Source of the DNA: Bacteroidales bacterium
Lineage (GTDB): Bacteria > Bacteroidota > Bacteroidia > Bacteroidales > UBA932
Direction of reading: 5' to 3'
DNA: 24,974 bases
NCBI GenBank assembly: GCA_017631875.1
Contig: JAGBSL010000032.1
Coordinates: 1-24,974 of the forward strand
Shown here: in pieces, positions 1 to 6,928 of the stretch
How the letters are laid out: the number at the start of each line of letters is the position of its first letter
Numbering within the stretch: the first letter of the stretch is position 1
Notes under the pieces: model-generated
Seen by the model: the letters and a program-made list of their open reading frames with translations, nothing else
Told to the model about the DNA's origin: nothing
Databases searched by the model: none
Program-made: the position numbers and the translations under genes

Positions 1-75
1 AGCGGTATCTTTGGAGAAGCGTTCTGGGGCGTTATGAAGCTCAAGATGAGAAAGATCAAACCAAGAAAATCATAA
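1..75 (+). CDS. C-terminal end of a probable polyprenol-phosphate mannosyltransferase-type glycosyltransferase (partial)
   Basis: Only the last 24 codons and the TAA stop are in the window. The tail contains IFGEAFWGVMKLK followed by a basic end. I recall a similar ending (SSIFGEA, then a short amphipathic and basic tail) in Bacteroidales family-2 glycosyltransferases annotated as polyprenol monophosphomannose synthases, and I recall these next to pyrC in Bacteroides. Both points are memory-based inference; no catalytic motif is visible. The stop lies one base before the pyrC ATG, so the two genes are probably co-transcribed and translationally coupled. Confidence 0.5.
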   Translation, partial: SGIFGEAFWGVMKLKMRKIKPRKS

Positions 76-76
76 T

Positions 77-1417
77 ATGATACTTCTGGAGAACGGAATC
101 ATAGTCACTTCCGAGAAGGAGGAAAAAGGAACCATCGTAATAGACGGAAGTAATATCGTTGATGTTCTGTATACCACAGACGAGGGTTATCCTCTAAGCG
201 TATGGGACTACCGAAAGAAAGCTGACCAGACAATAGACATAGATGGAATGCATGTGATGGCGGGCGGAATAGACGCGCACGTACACTTCCGCGAGCCGGG
301 GCTGACGCATAAGGCCGATATGGCGACGGAGTCGCTGGCGGCCGTTGCGGGAGGCGTAACGACTGTCATGGATATGCCGAACACATCGCCTGCAACAACC
401 TCTGCCGAAGCATTGAAGGGAAAGCTGGAACTGGCAAAGGAGAAATCTGTGGCAAAACTCTCATTCCATATCGGAGCCACAAACAGCAATGTCGGGGACA
501 TATGCCGTCTCATCACAAAAGGAGACGATGAAACCGGCATAACCCCTGATGACATAGCCGGAGTAAAGGTGTTCATGGGCTCATCTACCGGAAACATGCT
601 TGTGGATGCAAACGACACACTCGACCGACTGTTCGCAATCAAGGAAAAGCCGGTACTGGTACACTGCGAGGACGAGGAGACCATCAGGGAGAATCTCGCC
701 AAAGCCATCGAGACATACGGAGATGACATCCCATTCAGAGAACACGAGAACATCCGCAGCAGAAAAGCATGCATCAAATCCAGCATCAAGGCGCTGGAGA
801 TGGCGATGAAGCACAGAACAAGACTGGTCCTCTGCCACATTTCCACAAAAGAAGAAATCCAGATGACCCGCGCTGCAAAGCTCACAAATCCAAACATCGT
901 AGCTGAGACATCGTGCAATTACCTCTGGTTCTGCAATGAAGACTACGACAGGCTCGGAAGTCGTGCCAAATGTAATCCTGCAGTCAAAGGAGCGGATGAC
1001 AGACAGGCACTGATCGAAGCGCTTGCCAACGGAGATATCGATACAATCGGCTCGGATCATGCGCCGCACCTTCCTTCAGAAAAGGATGCGCCATACTGCA
1101 AGGCTCCGTCAGGACTGCCTTCAATCCAGCAAAGCTTGCCGGTTCTTCTTACAATCGCCCATGACAATGAAATCCCATTGACAAGAATCGCATCAGTATT
1201 CTCGGAGAACGCTTCAAAGATATACAAGCTTAACCGAGGCAAGATCGCCAAAGGCTACTGCGCAGACCTGGTAGTATTCGACTACGGACAGACATTCGAG
1301 GTCAAGACCGCCGACCAGTTCAGCAAATGCGGATGGACTCCTTACGAAGGAGAGATCCTTCGCGGAGTAATCAAGAATGTATACATAAACGGAAAAGAAA
1401 TTAAACTTCCTAGATAA
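77..1417 (+). CDS. pyrC: Dihydroorotase
   Basis: Cytoplasmic amidohydrolase that interconverts N-carbamoyl-L-aspartate and dihydroorotate in de novo pyrimidine synthesis. The 446 residues have the full type I dihydroorotase signature. The metal-binding HxH is H68-V-H70 within DAHVHFREPG, MPNT follows at about 100-103, and the bridging lysine expected to be carboxylated is K164 in GVKVFMG. Further metal ligands are H196 (LVHCEDE) and H254 (LCHIS), with catalytic D327 in GSDHAPH. The length fits the family, and nothing essential is missing. The ATG at 77 follows the upstream stop by one base and gives the usual N-terminal small beta domain. The EamA transporter gene starts 11 bases downstream, so the three genes likely form one operon. 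I see no pyrimidine-responsive element in the window. The enzyme assignment is firm. Confidence 0.96.
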   Translation: MILLENGIIVTSEKEEKGTIVIDGSNIVDVLYTTDEGYPLSVWDYRKKADQTIDIDGMHVMAGGIDAHVHFREPGLTHKADMATESLAAVAGGVTTVMDMPNTSPATTSAEALKGKLELAKEKSVAKLSFHIGATNSNVGDICRLITKGDDETGITPDDIAGVKVFMGSSTGNMLVDANDTLDRLFAIKEKPVLVHCEDEETIRENLAKAIETYGDDIPFREHENIRSRKACIKSSIKALEMAMKHRTRLVLCHISTKEEIQMTRAAKLTNPNIVAETSCNYLWFCNEDYDRLGSRAKCNPAVKGADDRQALIEALANGDIDTIGSDHAPHLPSEKDAPYCKAPSGLPSIQQSLPVLLTIAHDNEIPLTRIASVFSENASKIYKLNRGKIAKGYCADLVVFDYGQTFEVKTADQFSKCGWTPYEGEILRGVIKNVYINGKEIKLPR

Positions 1418-1428
1418 AACTTAAACAT

Positions 1429-2340
1429 ATGGCACCAAAAGTCCACCCAAGCAAAGTTCTGACATACATTGCGTCGATATTTGCCATCACATTGTGGGGA
1501 ATGTCATACATATGGACCGACAAGCTCATAGCACAGGGCATTCCTATATTCTATTTTGTATTTGTCAGGATTCTGCTTGCAGGAGTCATACTCTTCCTTT
1601 TCAACACAGCCTACGGAAGAATCAAGAGGATCCAGAAGAAAGACTGGCCGAAATTCCTCCTTCTTGCCTTCTTTGAGCCGTTCATCTATTTCATATGCGA
1701 GACATATGGACTTAAGGTGACAGGATCCCCTACCCTCAGCGCGATGGTCATCGCGACAATTCCGATCTTCTCTATCGGAGCTGGAATGATCTTCTTCAAG
1801 GAGAAAGTCAACTTCATTAATATAATAGGTATAATCTTCTCGCTTGTGGGTATCGTGATGGTGGCCATGGCAAAGGGAGAGCTCGGAGAGCATTTCATCT
1901 GGGGAATCGTACTTCTTCTGATCGCCGTTATCGCCGAGGTAGGACATGCATCACTCACAAAGAGTCTTGCAGGAAACTATTCCAGCCAGATCATCGTGAT
2001 GTATCAGTTCCTCATCGGATCTGTCTACCTCTTCCCTCTGTTCATCTGGAAAGGAATCGACGGCTTCAATGCTGAAACATATTTCAGCGCAGAAGTATGG
2101 TACCCGCTCATTTGCCTGGCAGTCCTCTGCTCGAGTCTGGCATTCTCGCTTTGGGTCAGCACGATCAAGAACCTGGGAGTCGCGAAGTCGAGCATCTTCT
2201 CAGCGCTCATTCCTGTTGCGGCAGCAATCATAGCATGGGTATTGGGGCATGAGTACCTGAATTCAAGACAGTGGATCGGTATCATCGTTTCTACGGCCGG
2301 AGTGATCTTATCACAATATACAGTAAAAAAGCAGGATTAA
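1429..2340 (+). CDS. EamA/DMT-superfamily inner-membrane transporter
   Basis: Multi-spanning membrane protein of 303 residues with the two-fold EamA architecture of the drug/metabolite transporter superfamily. Around ten hydrophobic segments run from about residue 10 to 295. The first repeat opens with IFAITLWGMSYIWTDKLI, and the second covers roughly 160-295 with the conserved late segment FSALIPVAAAIIAWVLGHEYL. Family members export or import small metabolites, but substrates vary widely and cannot be read from sequence. The gene follows pyrC by 11 bases and ends inside a strong hairpin, so it is likely the last gene of the operon. Its final codons form the left arm of that hairpin. Confidence 0.88.
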   Translation: MAPKVHPSKVLTYIASIFAITLWGMSYIWTDKLIAQGIPIFYFVFVRILLAGVILFLFNTAYGRIKRIQKKDWPKFLLLAFFEPFIYFICETYGLKVTGSPTLSAMVIATIPIFSIGAGMIFFKEKVNFINIIGIIFSLVGIVMVAMAKGELGEHFIWGIVLLLIAVIAEVGHASLTKSLAGNYSSQIIVMYQFLIGSVYLFPLFIWKGIDGFNAETYFSAEVWYPLICLAVLCSSLAFSLWVSTIKNLGVAKSSIFSALIPVAAAIIAWVLGHEYLNSRQWIGIIVSTAGVILSQYTVKKQD

Positions 2341-2362
2341 CATCCTGCTTTTTTACTGTATA
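2317..2362. terminator. Bidirectional intrinsic terminator between EamA and tex
   Basis: A perfect 21-bp inverted repeat has arms at 2317-2337 and 2342-2362 and a 4-base loop, TAAC. The EamA stop codon TAA (2338-2340) is in the loop, so the left arm is coding sequence. Each arm includes an A6/T6 run, which gives a U-rich tail for transcripts from either side. It separates the convergent EamA (+) and tex (-) genes. Confidence 0.9.
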
Positions 2363-2370
2363 TAATCACG

Positions 2371-2420
2371 TTACCCCATCCCTAAATCCCTTCCCTCGGG
2401 GAAGGGACTTACCTTATTAA
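2371..2420 (+). repeat. Intergenic hairpin repeat, family 1, copy 1
   Basis: This 50-base element fills the gap before the tex stop codon. It shares CCCTAAATCCC, a G/C hairpin, GGGACTTAC and a TTAAT end with the element at 14619-14665. The hairpin here is CCCTTCC / GGAAGGG; the other copy has CCCCTCC / GGAGGGG, so one T-A pair is replaced by C-G with pairing kept. No open frame is present. Confidence 0.75.
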
Positions 2421-4553
2421 TTATAGTAATCTCAATCCGATGCGGGAGCGGTCGAGGTCGACGGAGATGACGCGGACTTTGACCTGCTGGTGAAGCTTAA
2501 GGATCTTTGACGGATCCGCCATGCCCTTTACGCCCATCTGGGACGCGTGGATAAGGCCGTTCTGCTTAATTCCAATGTCCACGAATGCTCCAAACGCTGT
2601 TATGTTTGTAACTATTCCCGGAAGTTCCATTCCTTCCTTGAGGTCATCTATCACATGGATGTCATGGTCGAATTCGAATTCCTGAGCTGATTCACGCGGG
2701 TCACGTCCAGGCTTGCGAAGCTCACTGATAATATCGTTGATTGTCGGCAGACCGAATTCACCACCGACATATCTTGACGGCTCGATCTTCGAACAAAGAT
2801 CAGCATTTCCGACAAGTTCCTTTACTGCTACTCCCAGATCTGCTGCCATCCTGTCAACGATATGGTATGCCTCTGGATGTACTGCCGAGTTATCAAGAGG
2901 ATTTGAAGCGCCATGTATTCTAAGGAATCCCGCGCACTGCTCGAAAGCCTTGTCGCCAAGACGCTTCACCTTGAGAAGCTCTTTACGTGACTTATATGCT
3001 CCATGCTCGCTTCTATATTCCACAATATTCTCTGCAAGAGCAGGACCGATGCCTGAAACATAGCTCAGAAGATAGCTGCTGGCAGTATTAAGGTTCACGC
3101 CCACGCTATTCACGCAGCTCTCTACAGTATTGTCAAGCTTTTCCTTGAGAAGTCCCTGATCCACGTCATGCTGATACTGACCGACTCCCAAAGACTTAGG
3201 ATCAATCTTGACAAGCTCTGCCAGAGGGTCCATCAGACGACGGCCGATAGACACGGCTCCACGCACTGTAACATCGTATTCAGGGAACTCTGCGCGAGCA
3301 GCCTCCGATGCCGAGTAAATAGAAGCACCATCCTCACTTACAGTAAACACTCGCACACCCGAAGGCAGCGGAACACGCTTGATGAAATCCTCAGTCTCAC
3401 GGCTTGCGGTACCGTTTCCGATAGCGATCACCTCTATTCCATACTTCTGGACAAGACCGGATACAGTCTGGATAGACTTGACCTTCTCGCTTGCAGGCGG
3501 ATGTGGGAATATAGCCTCATTATGCAGCAGGTTTCCCTGCTCATCAAGGCACACAACCTTACATCCTGTCCTGAATCCGGGATCAATAGCAAGCACTCGC
3601 TTCTGTCCCACAGGAGGTGCCAGAAGAAGCTGTCTGAGGTTCTCGCCGAATATCCTGATTGACTCTATATCAGCCTTTTCTTTTGCTTCTTTAAGGATTT
3701 CATTCGATATTGAAGGTTCAAGAAGACGCTTGTAAGAGTCTTCAAGGGCCATCTGAATCTGGTCTGCAAGAGGAGCTGCCGGATATTTACGTTCCTGGCA
3801 GAAGTCATAATACATCTTCTTGACCGACTTCTCCGGATCGGCATCTATCTTCAATGAAAGGAAGCCTTCCTCCTGCGCCCTGAGGACAGCAAGCAATCTA
3901 TGCGGAGCCATTCTTTCGAGAGACTCCGAATAATCGAAATAGCTGCGATACTTCATCGCCTCAGCACCTACTGCCTTCTTTGTAGCCTTGGCTACCAGCC
4001 TTCTCTTTCTGAATGTCTGCCTCAACGTCTCTCTCACATATGCAGTCTCACTGATTCTCTCTGCGATTATATCACGTGCACCAGCCAAAGCATCCTCTAC
4101 AGTTGCAACCTTATCTCCGACAAACTTGCGTGCAAGCTCTGTCGGATCAGCTATGGTCACATTGTACATGCGGTCAGCAAGCGGTTCAAGGCCGGCTTCT
4201 TTAGCGGCAGTAGCTCTTGTGCGGCGCTTAGGTCGGTATGGAAGATACAAGTCTTCAAGTTCACGTGCATCCACACAGTTCTCGATCTTCGCACGAAGAT
4301 CCGTCGTCAGAGCACCCGCCTGGCCAATCGTTTCAAGGACAGTCTCCTTCCTCTTGTCCATCTCGACGAACACATCATGCCAGTGACGTACTTCCGCCAC
4401 TGCAACATCGTCAAGACCGCCGGTCCTCTCCTTACGGTAACGGCTGATGAACGGAATCGTAGCGCCTTCCTCGAAAAGCTTCACACAATTCTCCACCTGC
4501 CAGTCCTTCACCCCCAGCCTCTGGGCTATACTATCAATATATATTTGTTTCAT
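2421..4553 (-). CDS. tex: Tex family RNA-binding transcription accessory protein
   Basis: Cytoplasmic nucleic-acid-binding protein of 710 residues. Order of domains: helical Tex N-terminal region (about 1-310), YqgF/RNase H-like domain (about 318-445, starting RVLAIDPGFRTG), helix-hairpin-helix region (about 490-560, containing VSGIGPALAENIVEYR) and a C-terminal S1 domain (about 638-710, with GIVTNITAFGAFVDIG). Length and order match the family, whose members have been linked to transcription and to expression of some virulence or toxin genes; the exact role is unsettled. The ATG at 4553 gives the conserved N-terminus (IAQRLGV, then TIPFISRYRKE). No obvious terminator lies just after its stop other than the shared EamA hairpin. 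Upstream is a repeat-filled gap to the ClC gene on the same strand, so co-transcription is possible. Confidence 0.95.
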   Translation of the reverse strand: MKQIYIDSIAQRLGVKDWQVENCVKLFEEGATIPFISRYRKERTGGLDDVAVAEVRHWHDVFVEMDKRKETVLETIGQAGALTTDLRAKIENCVDARELEDLYLPYRPKRRTRATAAKEAGLEPLADRMYNVTIADPTELARKFVGDKVATVEDALAGARDIIAERISETAYVRETLRQTFRKRRLVAKATKKAVGAEAMKYRSYFDYSESLERMAPHRLLAVLRAQEEGFLSLKIDADPEKSVKKMYYDFCQERKYPAAPLADQIQMALEDSYKRLLEPSISNEILKEAKEKADIESIRIFGENLRQLLLAPPVGQKRVLAIDPGFRTGCKVVCLDEQGNLLHNEAIFPHPPASEKVKSIQTVSGLVQKYGIEVIAIGNGTASRETEDFIKRVPLPSGVRVFTVSEDGASIYSASEAARAEFPEYDVTVRGAVSIGRRLMDPLAELVKIDPKSLGVGQYQHDVDQGLLKEKLDNTVESCVNSVGVNLNTASSYLLSYVSGIGPALAENIVEYRSEHGAYKSRKELLKVKRLGDKAFEQCAGFLRIHGASNPLDNSAVHPEAYHIVDRMAADLGVAVKELVGNADLCSKIEPSRYVGGEFGLPTINDIISELRKPGRDPRESAQEFEFDHDIHVIDDLKEGMELPGIVTNITAFGAFVDIGIKQNGLIHASQMGVKGMADPSKILKLHQQVKVRVISVDLDRSRIGLRLL

Positions 4554-4569
4554 GTTTTAGTTCTTATTA

Positions 4570-4643
4570 AAGATTGCCACGTCGCTACGATACTTACCCA
4601 CACGTCATTCCGAGGAGGTGCAAGGCACCGACGTGGGAATCTG
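4570..4643. repeat. Palindromic repeat, family 2, as an inverted pair
   Basis: A short copy reading on the + strand (AGATTGCCACGTCG from 4571) is followed by a longer copy on the opposite strand (4603-4643; on the - strand it begins ACAGATTCCCACGTCGG and ends GGAATGACG). The same family occurs at 20782-20818. Together the two copies fill nearly the whole 91-base gap between tex and the ClC stop at 4645. No coding potential is seen. Confidence 0.8.
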
Positions 4644-4644
4644 T

Positions 4645-6429
4645 CTAGTCATGCGACACTTGCTTGAGCTGCTCACGATAAGCCGAGAATATCTTAGACT
4701 TGGACACGAACCCGATATAAGTCCTCTGCGCATCGACCACAGGCAGATTCCATGCACCCGTCTGCTCGAACTTCCTCATCACGCTGTCCATCTTCTCATC
4801 GACATACACATACGCCGGAGCAGACTTCATGAAATTATATACATGAAGGGTATCATACAGTTCATACTTGAACATGTCCCTCCTGATATCCTCAAGCGAC
4901 ACATAGCCCTGGAAATGGTTTCTGGAATCAACCACAGGGAAAATATTTCTCTTGGACTGCGAAACCTTCTCTACAAGATCACGTAAAGTCGCATCAATAC
5001 GGACCGTCAGGAAATCAGACTCGATCACCTCGCTGGTCTTAAGCAGAGTGAGCACTGCCTGATCGCTGTCATGGGTAAGCAGTTCGCCCTTCTTTGCAAT
5101 ACGCTTTGTATAGATAGAATAAGGCTCGATAGACCTTGTAACAGCATATGAAACCGTAGAAGTCAGAATAAGCGGAATCAGGAGCTCATATCCTCCGGTC
5201 ATGTCCGCAATAAGGAAGATCGCCGTCATAGGCGCCTGCATGACTCCTGACATCAGGCCTGCCATGCCCACAAGCACGAAGTTCTGCTCCGGCACAACCG
5301 GCGCTCCACCTATGAGGTTGATTGTCCTTGAAACGACAAATCCCGCAAGGGCGCCAATGAAAAGCGTAGGACCGAATGTTCCGCCGACTCCGCCACCAGC
5401 ATTGGTGAAGGACATCGAGAACACTTTCAGAAGCAGCACGACCAGAAAGAACACCGGCACAAGCCACGCCTTACGAAGACAGAAAGCCAATATCGTCTGG
5501 CCTTCAAGGTCAATTGTACCGCCATTGAGCAGTTCGTGCAGATACTCATAACCCTCACCGAACAAAGGTGGGAAAAGATAAATCAGAAGACCAAGGCATC
5601 CTGCTGCCATGGCCCATCTTACAAACGGTCTCTGCACACTCTTTATCTTATCCTCAAGCCACAGCGTCATGCGGGTGAAATACACCGAGCACATAGCACT
5701 GAAGAGTCCCAGGATAAGATAATATGGAATATTACCGAGAGCGAAAGGAGTAAGCGAGCACTCGAAAGGCGGTTTGTCTCCAAGACAGATGTACGATATC
5801 ACCGTCGCAGAAATAGTAGAAAGGAGCAACGGCAGGATAGACGACATCGAGATGTTGAAAAGCAGGATTTCAAGAGTAAAAAGCACTCCTGCTAATGGGG
5901 CCTTGAAGATTCCGGCCACTGCTCCTGCCGCACCGCATCCCAGAAGGATCGTCATGTTCTTATAAGAAAGCCCCATGTAACGGGCCACGTTGGATCCGAT
6001 CGCCGCGCCGGTGTATACAATCGGCGCTTCGGCTCCTACCGAGCCTCCGAATCCGATCGTCACGGACGAAGCGAGCATGGAGGACCACATGTTGTGCTTC
6101 TTGATCTTCGACTCGTTCTTGGAAACGGCAACCAGCACCTTCGTCACTCCATGGCCAATGTTATCCTTAACCACATACTTGACGAAGAGCATGGCTATAA
6201 GCATACCTATACCTGGATATATAAGGTAAAGGAAGTTATACAGCTCGCCGTCAAACCACGAAGTAAGGCCGTGATGGATATAAAGGATAGTCAGCTTGAG
6301 TGTAACAGCTGCAAGACCGCACGACACTCCGACAAACAGGGCGAGTATAATCATGACATCCCGCTCCGGCAGCCTTTTAAGAAAGCGCCTGAGGGGTGCC
6401 AATATATCTATGAGGAATCTCGACTTCAT
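4645..6429 (-). CDS. ClC-family chloride channel/antiporter with two C-terminal CBS domains
   Basis: Integral membrane protein of 594 residues. A membrane domain (about 20-440) is followed by a pair of CBS regulatory domains (about 468-518 and 532-582). ClC signatures are GGSVGAEAP (129-136, with the gating glutamate expected at E134), GIFKAP (173-178) and GGGVGGTFGP (345-354). Family members move chloride or exchange anions for protons. The CBS pair often binds nucleotides. Two filter motifs are unusual: GHGVT (92-96) stands where GSGIP is typical, and GAEAP replaces GREGP/GKEGP. Whether it is a channel or an exchanger cannot be decided. The ATG at 6429 follows a terminator from the upstream gene, so it probably has its own promoter, though I did not identify one. 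A family-2 repeat begins at its stop. Confidence 0.92.
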   Translation of the reverse strand: MKSRFLIDILAPLRRFLKRLPERDVMIILALFVGVSCGLAAVTLKLTILYIHHGLTSWFDGELYNFLYLIYPGIGMLIAMLFVKYVVKDNIGHGVTKVLVAVSKNESKIKKHNMWSSMLASSVTIGFGGSVGAEAPIVYTGAAIGSNVARYMGLSYKNMTILLGCGAAGAVAGIFKAPLAGVLFTLEILLFNISMSSILPLLLSTISATVISYICLGDKPPFECSLTPFALGNIPYYLILGLFSAMCSVYFTRMTLWLEDKIKSVQRPFVRWAMAAGCLGLLIYLFPPLFGEGYEYLHELLNGGTIDLEGQTILAFCLRKAWLVPVFFLVVLLLKVFSMSFTNAGGGVGGTFGPTLFIGALAGFVVSRTINLIGGAPVVPEQNFVLVGMAGLMSGVMQAPMTAIFLIADMTGGYELLIPLILTSTVSYAVTRSIEPYSIYTKRIAKKGELLTHDSDQAVLTLLKTSEVIESDFLTVRIDATLRDLVEKVSQSKRNIFPVVDSRNHFQGYVSLEDIRRDMFKYELYDTLHVYNFMKSAPAYVYVDEKMDSVMRKFEQTGAWNLPVVDAQRTYIGFVSKSKIFSAYREQLKQVSHD

Positions 6430-6440
6430 GCGGTAATATG

Positions 6441-6467
6441 AAAAAGACCGGTCGCGGTGGGCCGGTC
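6441..6467 (-). terminator. Intrinsic terminator of the 112-residue gene
   Basis: On the - strand, GACCGG (6467-6462) pairs with CCGGTC (6451-6446) across a 10-base loop and is followed by five T at 6445-6441. It lies 10 bases past the stop of the gene at 6478-6816 and just before the ClC start. Confidence 0.75.
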
Positions 6468-6477
6468 ATGTCTGTCA

Positions 6478-6816
6478 TTATTCTCCGTCTGCTGCGTCGT
6501 CATCCGACGAGTACTGAGAGATGTTGTCATCAGGAAGACCTTCGCCGTCTGAGTCGCCGTCTTCTCCATCCTCGCCATCAAGCCAGCGCTCGATATCTTC
6601 AGCGTCATCGGTCTTCACCTTAATTTTTACAAGGTATATAGCATCGGTGATCTCTACCGTCACTGCGTAGAAGCAGTCACCGTTAGGTTTATCATATTTT
6701 ACCAGATCATGGAAGTAATCCGCATATCCCTTCGGATACTTCTCTGAAAATGCAGCTGCGAGTTCTTCTGACATGTTCTCGTAGCTGACTACTGCTCTTC
6801 TTTTCTCTGTTGACAT
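6478..6816 (-). CDS. Small conserved-looking protein with acidic tail
   Basis: A 112-residue soluble protein starting MSTEKRRAVVSYENMS. The ordered part (about 1-72) reads like a small alpha/beta domain, with SEKYPKGYADYFHDLVKY followed by alternating strands DCFYAVTVEITDAIYLVKI. The tail (about 73-112) is low complexity and strongly acidic (GEDGEDGDSDGEG, then SSDDDAADGE). I recall small Bacteroidales proteins with similar openings (VVVSY, SEKYPKGY) but know no function. An in-frame extension upstream to 6957 would overlap ygiQ and run through the promoter-like site at 6859-6889, so I chose the ATG at 6816. It has a promoter in front and a terminator behind, hence is probably a single-gene unit. 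Confidence 0.75.
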   Translation of the reverse strand: MSTEKRRAVVSYENMSEELAAAFSEKYPKGYADYFHDLVKYDKPNGDCFYAVTVEITDAIYLVKIKVKTDDAEDIERWLDGEDGEDGDSDGEGLPDDNISQYSSDDDAADGE

Positions 6817-6858
6817 ATCTGACTTAAATCTAATCTTGTTTAAACTTGAAATCCGGTG

Positions 6859-6889
6859 CAAGTGTAGGACATTTTTTTTAATTGAGCAA
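6859..6889 (-). promoter_or_regulatory. Bacteroidota-type promoter for the 112-residue gene
   Basis: Reading on the - strand, TTG (6889-6887), a 20-base spacer, then TACACTTG (6866-6859), one base off the TAnnTTTG -7 consensus. It predicts a transcript start near 6852 and a leader of about 35 bases before the ATG at 6816. Confidence 0.55.
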
Positions 6890-6901
6890 TATATCGGACG
6901 C

Positions 6902-6928
6902 GGAAAATAGACTTTTTTTCTATTTTCC
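6902..6928. other. Hairpin overlapping the ygiQ stop codon
   Basis: A perfect 10-bp inverted repeat, GGAAAATAGA (6902-6911) and TCTATTTTCC (6919-6928), with a 7-base loop. The ygiQ stop (6920-6922) is inside it. The - strand transcript has no U-tract after the stem, so this may protect or end the ygiQ message, but it is not a canonical terminator. Confidence 0.5.

Noticed and set aside
208..1069. Open frames antisense to pyrC
   Set aside because: These are cysteine- and serine-rich translations typical of the reverse strand of a coding gene, with no family features.
3168..4667. Long open frames antisense to tex
   Set aside because: They mirror the codon pattern of tex, show no motifs or start context, and overlap a complete well-conserved gene.
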